Notes under the pieces: generated by a model
The model's input: the letters and a program-made list of their open reading frames with translations, nothing else
Told to the model about the DNA's origin: nothing
Database searches by the model: none
In this document: positions 44,226 to 52,766 of the stretch, one piece after another
Position numbering within the stretch: the first letter of the stretch is position 1
Layout: each line of letters begins with the position of its first letter
Made by a program: the position numbers and the translations under genes
Assembly: GCF_001593605.1 (NCBI RefSeq)
Contig: NZ_CP012836.1
Location: 2,918,501 to 2,982,500 of the forward strand
DNA from: Algoriphagus sanaruensis
Lineage (GTDB): Bacteria; Bacteroidota; Bacteroidia; Cytophagales; Cyclobacteriaceae
Reading direction: 5' to 3'
Length of the DNA: 64,000 nucleotides

Positions 44226-46235
44226 ATGGAACGACTCATCAAGCCTATCTTCTCGAGATTCACCAAAAAACCTTTGGTGTCTGGCTTGTTTGTGTTTTTG
44301 ATCGTCCTATTCAGCACCCAATTTTTGTCATTTCGAGAATATCAAATCCGAATCATCCAAGAGCGAGAAATTGTCAATCAAAAACTGATAGAGGCAAGAA
44401 ACTCCCTAGATGAATCAATTCATGATGGGATTGCCGCAGCAGAAGTATTATCCATTTTGGTTGAATTCATAGATCCTGTTAAGGATTTTGATTCTATCGC
44501 CGGTCGAATCCTCAGCATGAATCCCAAGGTAGATGTCATCCAATATTTGGACAGTACTGGGACTATTGTTGCAATTTATCCTCTTGAAGGAAATGAGAAA
44601 GCGCTTGGATTTAACCCACTCCTGGATTCAGCCAACCGAGAAGAATTTGAAGAAACTTTAAGGAGAAAGAGAATTTATTTTTCTGGACCTCAAATGTTGG
44701 TACAAGGTGGTGCAGGTATCATCGGAAGACAACCTATTTATAATGAAAAAGGTGATTTTGTCGGAATTGCAGCGGTAATCATCCACTTAGAAGATCTAAT
44801 GACTGAGTTGAACTTGGCCGATCTTGATTCCTCAAAATTTGGAATTCACTTAAGCAAGCTCATTCCAAACCAAGGTTCAACAGGTAACTTTTTTGAAAAA
44901 TTACCTGAGACAGATCTAAAAAACAGCCATACTATCAATTCATTTATTCCTGAAGGAAACTGGATGCTATGGGTTTGGGGCAAAGATTCATTCGCTTTGA
45001 AACAAACTTTACCAGCCATAATCCTCCGATTTTTAGCCGCAATCATCCTTGGCATCCTAGTTTGGCGTTTGGCAAAAATCCCTTCAATCCTTGAACAAAA
45101 AGTCGACGAAAAATCCCATGAATTAATCATGGCTAATGAGCGCTTTGAATTAGCGACCAAAGCTACCTCAGATATGATCTGGGACTGGGATTTGGTTACT
45201 CAGGTCACTTATCGTTCTGATCAATTCAAAGAATTACTGGGATATGAGCCTAATGAAACTACCAATGCCAGTTCGTTTTGGGAAGACCTCATTCATCCTG
45301 ATGATTATCCCAAGGTGATTAAAAACATGGCTGAGTTCTTAAATTCCGACAATTCCTATTGGTCACAGGAGTTTAGAATTCAAAAAATAGACGGCTCTTA
45401 TTTGTATGTCCTCGATAAAGGGTTTGCGATTCGAGATTCCAGCGGAAAAGCCCTTCGGATCATTGGTGCTACGCAGGATATTTCTTTGCAGAAAAAAGCA
45501 GAAAATGATCTTATCGAAGCGAATCTAAAGCTGGGAAATGCGAATCAAGAACTTCAGGCATTTGCTTCAGTAGCCTCTCATGACATGAAAGAACCCCTGA
45601 GAATGATCAGCTCTTTTATGTCCCTTCTTCAGACCAAGTATGCGGACACGCTGGACGATAAAGCGCAGCAGTACATCCGTTTTGCAGTGGATGGAGCAAA
45701 GCGGCTTACGCAGATGATTAATGACATTCTCGAATATTCCAGAATTGGTTTTGATCCTGATATGTTCGAAATGATCTCCATCAAGGATTTAGTGGAGGAA
45801 GTGATCAAATTAAAGTCTGATGTGATCAGTAATTCAGGAGTCAAATTTGACATTGGTCCCCTACCCACCATCAATACCATCCGGGTTCCAATCAAAATTG
45901 TGTTCCAAAATTTAATCGGGAACGCCATCAAATACATCACCCCAGGTCAGGAGATTTTAATCACGATTCAAGCCCGAGAACTGGAAGATTACTGGGAATT
46001 TGCTGTAAAAGACAATGGAATAGGCATTGACCCTCAATATTTGGAGCAAATTTTTGACCTTCTCAAAAGGCTTCATCCAAAAAGCCAATATCCAGGAACG
46101 GGAATGGGATTATCTACCTGTCGAAAAATAGTAACTCAATTTGGAGGTAAAATCTGGGCCGAATCCTCCCCTGGAAATGGAAGTACTTTTTTCTTTACAC
46201 TGAAAAAAGTTTCGCCGACAACCAATTCTCATTAA
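44226..46235 (+). CDS. Membrane sensor histidine kinase with CHASE-type ectodomain
   Basis: The 669-residue kinase has TM1 (about 15-37), a periplasmic CHASE-like domain (70-230, with VIQYLDSTGTIVAIYPLEGNE and FSGPQMLVQGG), TM2 (about 260-280), a PAS_3 domain (305-415), HisKA with H452 (VASHDMKEPLRM) and HATPase (GTGMGLSTCRKIVTQFGG). The catalytic half is closely related to that of the preceding kinase, suggesting an old duplication. The N-terminal input differs, so one kinase reads an external signal and the other internal signals. Confidence 0.92.
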   Translation: MERLIKPIFSRFTKKPLVSGLFVFLIVLFSTQFLSFREYQIRIIQEREIVNQKLIEARNSLDESIHDGIAAAEVLSILVEFIDPVKDFDSIAGRILSMNPKVDVIQYLDSTGTIVAIYPLEGNEKALGFNPLLDSANREEFEETLRRKRIYFSGPQMLVQGGAGIIGRQPIYNEKGDFVGIAAVIIHLEDLMTELNLADLDSSKFGIHLSKLIPNQGSTGNFFEKLPETDLKNSHTINSFIPEGNWMLWVWGKDSFALKQTLPAIILRFLAAIILGILVWRLAKIPSILEQKVDEKSHELIMANERFELATKATSDMIWDWDLVTQVTYRSDQFKELLGYEPNETTNASSFWEDLIHPDDYPKVIKNMAEFLNSDNSYWSQEFRIQKIDGSYLYVLDKGFAIRDSSGKALRIIGATQDISLQKKAENDLIEANLKLGNANQELQAFASVASHDMKEPLRMISSFMSLLQTKYADTLDDKAQQYIRFAVDGAKRLTQMINDILEYSRIGFDPDMFEMISIKDLVEEVIKLKSDVISNSGVKFDIGPLPTINTIRVPIKIVFQNLIGNAIKYITPGQEILITIQARELEDYWEFAVKDNGIGIDPQYLEQIFDLLKRLHPKSQYPGTGMGLSTCRKIVTQFGGKIWAESSPGNGSTFFFTLKKVSPTTNSH

Positions 46236-46283
46236 ACACGGAGATTTTTCACCGTATCATTTCATTCGCATTAAATACTGTGG

Positions 46284-46373
46284 ATTGATTTGAAATCAAT
46301 TTTTCTGGAGGATTGAGTTAAAAAGTAAACCTTCAAACTTTTCTAAATCTGGGATTTTCTAAGTAATTAGAGA
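46284..46373. promoter_or_regulatory. Palindromes in the spacer before the receiver-PAS gene
   Basis: In the 159-base spacer 46236-46394, ATTGATTT-G-AAATCAAT (46284-46300) is a perfect 17-base palindrome followed by T residues. A second imperfect one, TTTTCTAA/TTAGAGAAAA, is at 46352-46373. They may be a weak terminator and an operator. Confidence 0.3.
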
Positions 46374-46394
46374 AAAACTTGGCTTTCGAACTCT

Positions 46395-47444
46395 ATGCGA
46401 AAAGACAGTACTAATTTTCATATTCTAGTCATTGAAGACAACCTCGGTGATTACTTTTTGATTGAAGAATATTTCTCAGAACATTTCTTTCACCATCAAT
46501 TGGTGCACGTCGAGACATTTCAAGCGGCCAAACAAAAATTGTCAGAAAGCAAACATGATTGGGATGCAATTTTCTTGGATTTGTCTCTGCCTGACCATGC
46601 AGGTGAAAAACTTATCGTCGATATACTCCATTTAGCCGTTGGGGTTCCTGTAATTGCCTTGACAGGATTTTCTGATTTGGATTTCAGCATCAAGTCCCTT
46701 TCGCTGGGAATTTCTGACTACCTCCTCAAAGATGAGCTCAACTCACCTATTCTTTACAAAACACTCATCTATGCGATCGAGCGAAAAAAGATCGTTTCTA
46801 GACTTCAACAATCGGAAAAAAAGTACAGTGACTTGTTTCAGGTAAGCCCGATTGCCATGTGGGTCTTTGACCGTCAATCCAAAAAAATAGTGGATGTCAA
46901 TCACGCAGCAGTTAATCAATACGGCTATTCCAAAGAGGAATTTTTAGAGCTCGAACCTTTGTCACTCTGGGAAAATCCAGATTTTAATTCCTTAGAAATC
47001 ATGCTTCAGGATAGCCGAGCCAACAAAACACTGGAAGAAAAATCACACGTCCATTTCAAAAAAAATGGAGAGAAGATTATCGTTAAAATCGACTCATCCC
47101 CCATCTTTTTCAATGATATCCAAGGAGATTTAATCCTGGTAGACGATATCACAGAAAAAACCAGATATATCGAGACGATCGAAAATCAAAACAAAACATT
47201 TCATGAAATCGCATGGATTCAGTCGCATGTCGTCAGAGCTCCATTGGCAAGACTCATGGGCATCGTCAATCTGCTCGAAACAGACCACAAAATGGAGCCT
47301 CAAGAGGTTACTGAAATGCTAAACTTTATCAAATCATCCGCTTTCGAACTAGACAAAATAATCCGAGAAATCAGCCAAAAATCCGAATCTATTGTAAATC
47401 AAAATGGATCAGAACCCGAATCACCCCGAATTAATCCTGATTGA
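46395..47444 (+). CDS. Receiver-PAS protein with an ATPase-less DHp-like C-terminus
   Basis: The 349-residue protein has a receiver domain (about 8-125; phospho-acceptor D62 in FLDLSLPD), a PAS domain (about 140-255) and a C-terminal helical region that looks like a histidine-kinase DHp domain: H278 in WIQSHVVRAPLARLMG, followed by a second helix rich in hydrophobic repeats. It has no HATPase domain; the protein ends soon after. It may be a phosphotransfer or dimer-exchange protein for the two kinases upstream. The next gene overlaps it by 41 bases. Confidence 0.88.
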   Translation: MRKDSTNFHILVIEDNLGDYFLIEEYFSEHFFHHQLVHVETFQAAKQKLSESKHDWDAIFLDLSLPDHAGEKLIVDILHLAVGVPVIALTGFSDLDFSIKSLSLGISDYLLKDELNSPILYKTLIYAIERKKIVSRLQQSEKKYSDLFQVSPIAMWVFDRQSKKIVDVNHAAVNQYGYSKEEFLELEPLSLWENPDFNSLEIMLQDSRANKTLEEKSHVHFKKNGEKIIVKIDSSPIFFNDIQGDLILVDDITEKTRYIETIENQNKTFHEIAWIQSHVVRAPLARLMGIVNLLETDHKMEPQEVTEMLNFIKSSAFELDKIIREISQKSESIVNQNGSEPESPRINPD

Positions 47445-47805
47445 CGATGACGAAATTTTATTGGTCATCTTAGAAAAAATGATCTTGATAGTAATTCCAA
47501 ACTGTTCGATCAAGTCATTCGCAACAGGTACCGCCGCGCTCGATTATCTAAAAGGAATTGAGGATGAGCTAACTCCTCGATTTTTGCTTATAGATATAAA
47601 TCTGAAAGACATGTTGGGTTGGGAATTTATTTCCCAAGCAGAAGTATTGAATTCAACTAACTTCAAATCGATCGTAATTACCTCATCAGTGAGCGAAAGC
47701 AATCCTGTTATTGCAAAACAATACGAATCAGTGATTGGCTTTTTTGAAAAACCGCTCACCATGGATGTAATTCAAAAAATTGTCCAACTTATCCAATCCT
47801 ATTAA
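47404..47805 (+). CDS. Single-domain response regulator
   Basis: The 133-residue receiver has acidic DDDE near residues 14-17, phospho-acceptor D64 (LLIDINLKD), switch residues TSS near 97-99 and K near 118 (FFEKPL). There is no output domain. Its start lies inside the end of the preceding gene in another frame (41-base overlap), a strong coupling signal. It is likely the shared partner or phosphate sink of the cluster's kinases. Confidence 0.88.
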   Translation: MDQNPNHPELILIDDDEILLVILEKMILIVIPNCSIKSFATGTAALDYLKGIEDELTPRFLLIDINLKDMLGWEFISQAEVLNSTNFKSIVITSSVSESNPVIAKQYESVIGFFEKPLTMDVIQKIVQLIQSY

Positions 47806-47813
47806 ATTCATAT

Positions 47814-47823
47814 AAAGCGCTTT
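47814..47823. promoter_or_regulatory. LacI/CRE-like palindrome upstream of the fucose cluster
   Basis: AAAGCGCTTT is a perfect ten-base palindrome with the central CG typical of LacI-family and catabolite-response operators. It lies 68 bases before the first fucose-pathway gene. A GAACC/GGTTC pair (47840-47868) follows nearer the gene. No regulator gene is adjacent. Confidence 0.4.
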
Positions 47824-47891
47824 TTGATCTCATAAAAAAAGAACCAAATTGTAAGAATCATATCGGTTCAAACCCAGTAAACCTAAAAACT

Positions 47892-48650
47892 ATGAAACAA
47901 TTGACCGTACTCATCACCGGTGGGGCAAGCGGCATAGGACTCGCAATGGTCAAAAAATTTGCCGCCGAGGGTCACCACGTATTTTTCATTGATCGTAATC
48001 CGGTCGAAGGTTTAAAACTTCAAATGGAAGAACATGAAAAAGGCTTTTCAGTCAAATTTTTAGAAGGGGATATCACAGATTATCAGCAGGTAGAAAAACT
48101 TATCGCCACGATTCCAGGAAAACTGAATGTCCTCATCAACAATGCTGGAATTTCACATATCGGAACAGCAGAATCTACCTCGGAGGAGGATTTTGACCGC
48201 GTATATGCTGTCAATGTGAAAGGTATGTTTCACTGCATCAAAGCCTCTCTTCCTCGCTTAAAAGAGCATGGAGGGGGATCAATTTTAAACATGTGCTCTG
48301 TAGCGGCTACAATCGGAATTCCAGATCGCTTTGCCTATTCCATGACCAAAGGTGCGGCACTTTCCATGACCTTGAGCGTCGCCAGAGATTATGTACAAGA
48401 TGGCATTCGCTGCAATTGCATTTCTCCAGGTCGCGTCCATACTCCGTTTGTAGATGGATTTTTAGCCAAAAACTACCCGGGAAAGGAAAAGGAAATGTTT
48501 GAAAAGCTCGCCGCTACCCAGCCCATTGGACGTATGGGCACCCCAGATGAAATCGCAGAATTAGCCTATTTTATCAGCTCTGACGCTGGAAGCTTCATCA
48601 CTGGAGCCAATTTCAATAGTGACGGTGGATTTATGGGGCTGAAAATGTAA
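47892..48650 (+). CDS. SDR oxidoreductase, probable 2-keto-3-deoxy-L-fuconate dehydrogenase
   Basis: A 252-residue classical SDR has GGASGIG (10-16), NNAG (83-86), and the catalytic residues S136, Y149 and K153. In non-phosphorylating fucose routes one SDR oxidises L-fucose and another oxidises 2-keto-3-deoxy-L-fuconate. This one lies next to the diketo-acid hydrolase gene, which favours the second role. That assignment is from context; the two SDRs in the cluster could be swapped. The NAD preference is suggested by the acidic D34 after strand 2. Confidence 0.8.
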   Translation: MKQLTVLITGGASGIGLAMVKKFAAEGHHVFFIDRNPVEGLKLQMEEHEKGFSVKFLEGDITDYQQVEKLIATIPGKLNVLINNAGISHIGTAESTSEEDFDRVYAVNVKGMFHCIKASLPRLKEHGGGSILNMCSVAATIGIPDRFAYSMTKGAALSMTLSVARDYVQDGIRCNCISPGRVHTPFVDGFLAKNYPGKEKEMFEKLAATQPIGRMGTPDEIAELAYFISSDAGSFITGANFNSDGGFMGLKM

Positions 48651-48740
48651 GAATTGAAAGATTCGAAAATTGGAAGATTGAAAAATAAAAACGCCCCACT
48701 CCTAACCAAATAATTTTAGCTTACTCATTATACCTATATC
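48651..48740 (+). repeat. Short GATTGAAA-like low-complexity spacer
   Basis: The spacer starts with repeats of the form GAAAGATT/GGAAGATTGAAA, a decayed intergenic repeat style. No promoter or terminator was recognised. Confidence 0.3.
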
Positions 48741-49604
48741 ATGAAATTAATTCGATTTGGCGAAGCCGGAAAAGAAAAACCAGGAATCCAAGACGCAACC
48801 GGAAGAAACCTTGACTGCTCCAACTTTGGAGAAGACTGGAACGAGGAGTTTTTTGGAAGCGAGGGATTAAAGCGCCTTGAGGATTGGCTAAAAGTAAACC
48901 AAGCCAACTTACCAGAGGTACCAAAAAATGCGAGAATCGGATCTCCTGTCGCAAGGCCTTCAAAAATCATCTGCATCGGTCTCAATTACCGAAAACATGC
49001 CGAAGAAGCGGGAATGGCAGTACCTGAGGTTCCGATTATTTTCATGAAGGCGTCCTCTTCACTTTGTGGACCTTATGACCCGATTTATATCCCGAGAAAT
49101 TCCAAACAGACCGATTGGGAAGTAGAATTAGCAGTGGTGATCGGCAAGCGTGCCAAGTATGTCACCAAGGAAAATGCCTATGAATACATTGCTGGCTATT
49201 GCCTTCACAACGACGTAAGCGAGCGTGACTTCCAACTTAGACATGGAGGTCAATGGGTAAAAGGAAAAAGTGCCGATCATTTCGCACCCCTAGGTCCAAC
49301 TTTAGTTACCAAGGATGAGATTCCTGATCCCCACAACCTCAGACTTTGGTTGAGGCTGAATGGCAAAATGCTTCAGGATAGTTCTACCTCAGACTTGATT
49401 TTTGATATTCCTACCCTAATAGAGCACTTGAGCCAGTACATGACGCTTTTACCTGGAGATGTCATTTCTACTGGTACTCCCGCAGGTGTCGGCATGGGAC
49501 TAAAACCAAATCCAAGGTATTTGGAACATGGAGACACGGTGGAGTTAGGAATAGAGGGATTAGGTATTTCTAGACAAATCGCCATCAACGATCCCGAAGC
49601 ATGA
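48741..49604 (+). CDS. Fumarylacetoacetate hydrolase family protein, probable 2,4-diketo-3-deoxy-L-fuconate hydrolase
   Basis: The 287-residue protein has the FAH-family metal site: CIGLNYRKHAEEAG, DWEVELAVVIGK with the metal-binding acids, GKSADHFAPLGP and GDVISTGTPAGVGMG. In the fucose route it splits 2,4-diketo-3-deoxy-L-fuconate into pyruvate and L-lactate. Family membership is certain; the exact substrate is inferred from the neighbours. It overlaps the fuconolactonase gene by four bases. Confidence 0.88.
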   Translation: MKLIRFGEAGKEKPGIQDATGRNLDCSNFGEDWNEEFFGSEGLKRLEDWLKVNQANLPEVPKNARIGSPVARPSKIICIGLNYRKHAEEAGMAVPEVPIIFMKASSSLCGPYDPIYIPRNSKQTDWEVELAVVIGKRAKYVTKENAYEYIAGYCLHNDVSERDFQLRHGGQWVKGKSADHFAPLGPTLVTKDEIPDPHNLRLWLRLNGKMLQDSSTSDLIFDIPTLIEHLSQYMTLLPGDVISTGTPAGVGMGLKPNPRYLEHGDTVELGIEGLGISRQIAINDPEA

Positions 49605-50425
49605 AACTAGACGCCCATCAGCATTTTTGGCATTACGATCCAAAGAGGCAAGAATGGATCACCCCAGAAATGGGCCGGATCAGAAGAAATTTTGTTCCTG
49701 CTGACCTTTATCCTTTACTTCAGGAGGTTCAAATCGATGGGTGCATAGCCGTTCAGGCCGAGGAAAGTCTCAGAGAAACTGATTTTCTGCTCGACTTAGC
49801 CCAAGAACATGAATGGATTATGGGTGTCGTTGGTTGGGCTGATCTCGGACAAGATAATTTGGATGAAGTCTTGGATCAGTATTCCAATCAGGAAAAATTG
49901 GTGGGATTCAGAGAAGTTCTTCAAGCCAAAGACCCCCGATACATGCTCCGTGACGAGTTTGTTCGAGGGATGCAAAAACTAAAAGAGCGAGGCTATACCT
50001 ACGATTTATTGCTGTTTCCGCACCATTTGGAAGCAGCTCTTGAATTGGTAAAAAAATGTCCTGAACAACGAATGGTCATTGATCATCTCGCCAAACCTTT
50101 GATTAAAGACGGAGAATGGAGGGACTGGAAAAAGAAGATCAGTCTTCTAGCAGAGCGAGAAATGATCTATTGCAAAATTTCCGGAATGGTAACCGAGGCA
50201 GATTGGAAAAAATGGACCTCGGATGATCTCACTCCTTATATGGAAATTGCCTTGGAACTCTTTGGACCAGAACGATTAATGTTTGGTAGCGACTGGCCTG
50301 TATGTCTGGTTGCAGGTGAATATGAGCAGGTTTACAAGGTGGTTGATGATTTTATCAGTCCTCTTTCTCCTTCGGAAAAAGCCAACCTAATGGGTGATTC
50401 CGCAGTCCAATTTTATGGAATTTAA
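49601..50425 (+). CDS. Amidohydrolase-family L-fuconolactonase
   Basis: The 274-residue protein is a COG3618-type metal-dependent hydrolase: DAHQHFWHYDP at the start, VIDHLAKP in the middle and MFGSDWPVC with the catalytic Asp near the end. Such enzymes open L-fucono- or L-rhamnono-lactone to the acid. Placement between the FAH protein and the second SDR supports L-fucono-1,5-lactone. It is cytoplasmic. Confidence 0.88.
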   Translation: MKLDAHQHFWHYDPKRQEWITPEMGRIRRNFVPADLYPLLQEVQIDGCIAVQAEESLRETDFLLDLAQEHEWIMGVVGWADLGQDNLDEVLDQYSNQEKLVGFREVLQAKDPRYMLRDEFVRGMQKLKERGYTYDLLLFPHHLEAALELVKKCPEQRMVIDHLAKPLIKDGEWRDWKKKISLLAEREMIYCKISGMVTEADWKKWTSDDLTPYMEIALELFGPERLMFGSDWPVCLVAGEYEQVYKVVDDFISPLSPSEKANLMGDSAVQFYGI

Positions 50426-50527
50426 ACTTTCTTGAAATTACGATTCAAATCCAAGTCCATTAACCTGTCTACTTCATCCACCTTTTCGAAAAACTCTTAG
50501 TACGATAACTGAAAACTGATAACAGCT

Positions 50528-51298
50528 ATGATCCTCCACCTACAAGACAAAGTCATCTTAGTTTCTGGCGGCGCCAAAGGAATTGGAGGAGCTATTTCCA
50601 AGGGACTCATTGAGGAAGGTGCAATTCCAGTAATTATCGATCCATCCGAAAAAGAGGCGAACGAGCTAGTCAAGAAAGCTTCGGGAAAGGCGCTTCATAT
50701 TCCCATGCGATTGGTGAGTGCTGAAGATTGTCAATCAGCCGTCAATCAAGCTTTAAATACATTTGGAAGAATAGACGGAATCGTAAATAATGCGGGCGCA
50801 AATGACGGGGTAGGATTGGAAAAAGGAAACCCAAAAGCTTTTGCCAAATCCATTGCCACGAATCTTTATCACTACTATTACTTAGTTCATTTTGCGCTAC
50901 CTGAATTAAAGCGAAACCAAGGAGCAATTGTCAATATTTCTTCCAAAACAGCCGTCACTGGACAGGGAGGGACATCAGGATACGTTGCCGCAAAAGGTGC
51001 CCAACTTGCCTTGACAAGGGAATGGGCGGTCGAACTCCTTCCCTATCGCATCCGAGTGAATGCAATCCTTCCAGCTGAGGTGTACACCCCGATGTATGAA
51101 CAATGGATCCAAAGCTTTCCAAATCCAGAAGAAAAACTTGCCGAAATCAGTCGGAGAATTCCCCTTGGTCAGCGAATGACCACCCCTGAAGAAATTGCTT
51201 CCATGGCATTATTTCTTCTTTCCGATAAAGCCTCTCACCTCACCGGACAGCATCTCTATGTGGACGGTGGCTATACCCATCTTGACCGAGCCTTATGA
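50528..51298 (+). CDS. SDR oxidoreductase, probable L-fucose dehydrogenase
   Basis: A 256-residue SDR has GGAKGIG (14-20), NNAG (87-90), S139, Y152 and K156 (YVAAK). It is predicted to oxidise L-fucose at C1 to the lactone. It overlaps the FucP gene by four bases, which supports the first oxidation step after uptake. The 102-base spacer before it contains a ten-base TTTTCGAAAA palindrome (50483-50492). Confidence 0.82.
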   Translation: MILHLQDKVILVSGGAKGIGGAISKGLIEEGAIPVIIDPSEKEANELVKKASGKALHIPMRLVSAEDCQSAVNQALNTFGRIDGIVNNAGANDGVGLEKGNPKAFAKSIATNLYHYYYLVHFALPELKRNQGAIVNISSKTAVTGQGGTSGYVAAKGAQLALTREWAVELLPYRIRVNAILPAEVYTPMYEQWIQSFPNPEEKLAEISRRIPLGQRMTTPEEIASMALFLLSDKASHLTGQHLYVDGGYTHLDRAL

Positions 51299-52605
51299 CC
51301 CAAAAACCTGCTCTCGTACCCAAAAACCTCCTCATCCCTTTTATCCTGATCACCTCACTTTTCGCGCTGTGGGGTTTTGCCAATGACATCACCAATCCCA
51401 TGGTGGCAGCATTTAAGCGAGTACTGGAATTAAATAATACCCAAGCTTCTTGGGTGCAATTGGCTTTTTATGGAGGCTATTTTACCATGGCGCTACCTGC
51501 TGCCTTTTTCATTAAAAAATATTCTTATAAAACAGGCGTACTCTTGGGCTTAGGTCTTTACGCTTTTGGAGCTATCTTGTTTTATCCTGCGGCGGCTTGG
51601 GAAAGCTATGGCTTTTTCCTTGCAGCTTTATACATTCTAACCTTCGGACTGGCATTTTTGGAAACTACCGCCAATCCCTACATTCTTTCCATGGGCCCAG
51701 AAGCGACAGCGACCCAGCGTTTGAATTTGGCACAGGCCTTCAATCCTATGGGAGCTTTGGCTGGATTATTTGTAGCAAAAACATTTATCCTCAACGCGCT
51801 GCAGAGCAATAACACCGATGACAGCGGAAATTTGATTTATTACACCCTCGATGCTACAGCTAAGGCCGCAGTCAAAAGCAATGACCTAATGGTGATTCGT
51901 AATCCCTATGTGATTTTGGGCTTGGTGGTGATTGCGATTTTGGTGGTGATCACCTTGGTCAAAATGCCTGAAAACAAGGATTCTCATGGTAAAATTGACT
52001 TTGGACCTACCATGAAGCGCTTGTTCAAAAACCGAAATTTTGTAGAAGGCACCTTGGCTCAAATGTTTTATGTGGGTGCCCAAATCATGGTTTGGACCTA
52101 CATCTATCAGTATGCGGAGTCCATTGGAATTACCACCTACCATGCAGTCAACTATGCCTATGCCTCCTTGGGAGTATTTTTGATTGGCCGCTGGGTATGC
52201 ACGGCTTTGCTTCGAGTTTTGCCACCTGCAAAGCTTCTCGCGGGATTTGCCCTTTTGGCAATGGTATTTACGCTGGGTGCAATTTTCATTCAGGGAATTA
52301 TGGGCTTGTATAGCTTGGTGGGAATCAGTTTTGCCATGTCTTTGATGTTCCCTACCATTTATGGAATCGCCTTAGAAGGCCTGGGCGAAGATTCAAAATT
52401 TGCTGCAGCCTATTTAGTAATGGCCATCGTAGGAGGAGCTATCATGCCTACTTTGCAGGGAATGATTTTGGATTTCGGAGGTACTGGGTACACGGATGTA
52501 AAAATTCTCGGAGTTCCTGAGGTTAATTTCTCCTTTGTCTTACCGCTGTTTTGCTTCCTAATGGTTTGGCTGTTTGCGGCTAGAGTGAAAAAAGTGGGGA
52601 GTTAA
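51295..52605 (+). CDS. fucP: L-fucose:H+ symporter
   Basis: The 436-residue, 12-TM protein is of the FucP family (MFS): FALWGFANDITNPMV with the conserved acidic D31, FLETTANPYI with the conserved Glu, and RLNLAQAFNPMGA. These match residues needed for fucose-proton symport in E. coli FucP. Related GluP proteins carry glucose and galactose, but clustering with fucose enzymes favours L-fucose. An extended loop (about 160-195, NALQSNNTDDSGN...) between helices is a Bacteroidota feature. Confidence 0.9.
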   Translation: MTQKPALVPKNLLIPFILITSLFALWGFANDITNPMVAAFKRVLELNNTQASWVQLAFYGGYFTMALPAAFFIKKYSYKTGVLLGLGLYAFGAILFYPAAAWESYGFFLAALYILTFGLAFLETTANPYILSMGPEATATQRLNLAQAFNPMGALAGLFVAKTFILNALQSNNTDDSGNLIYYTLDATAKAAVKSNDLMVIRNPYVILGLVVIAILVVITLVKMPENKDSHGKIDFGPTMKRLFKNRNFVEGTLAQMFYVGAQIMVWTYIYQYAESIGITTYHAVNYAYASLGVFLIGRWVCTALLRVLPPAKLLAGFALLAMVFTLGAIFIQGIMGLYSLVGISFAMSLMFPTIYGIALEGLGEDSKFAAAYLVMAIVGGAIMPTLQGMILDFGGTGYTDVKILGVPEVNFSFVLPLFCFLMVWLFAARVKKVGS

Positions 52606-52611
52606 GGAGTT

Positions 52612-52641
52612 GGGAGGTATGGGAGTTTGGAGGGTGTAGGG
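52612..52641 (+). repeat. G-rich spacer with four GGG runs (possible G-quadruplex)
   Basis: Downstream of fucP, four GGG runs are spaced by 6, 8 and 4 bases on the plus strand in a purine-rich GGAG-type repeat (52597-52645). It could fold as a G-quadruplex in DNA or in the fucP mRNA. Confidence 0.35.
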
Positions 52642-52711
52642 CTTAGAAAGACTAAATTGGAAAATGTTAAATACAAGTACTGAAGACCACAATTAATTCA
52701 AGATTTAAGGA

Positions 52712-52736
52712 TGACCTATGAGTTTTCAATAGGTCA
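52712..52736. promoter_or_regulatory. Inverted repeat before the mutarotase gene
   Basis: TGACCTAT and ATAGGTCA form perfect eight-base arms around nine bases, 30 bases before the mutarotase ATG. No T run follows. It may be an operator (GntR/Lrp-like size) or a 5' hairpin. Confidence 0.4.
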
Positions 52737-52766
52737 CGTAAATCAAAAATCATAATTCGTAAAACC

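Noticed and set aside
46236..46394. Small RNA gene in the spacer after the second kinase
   Set aside because: There are two palindromes but no clear promoter box or strong terminator to support one.
48651..48740. Possible CRISPR-like repeats between the SDR and FAH genes
   Set aside because: Units are short, adjoining and degenerate, without unique spacers or cas genes.
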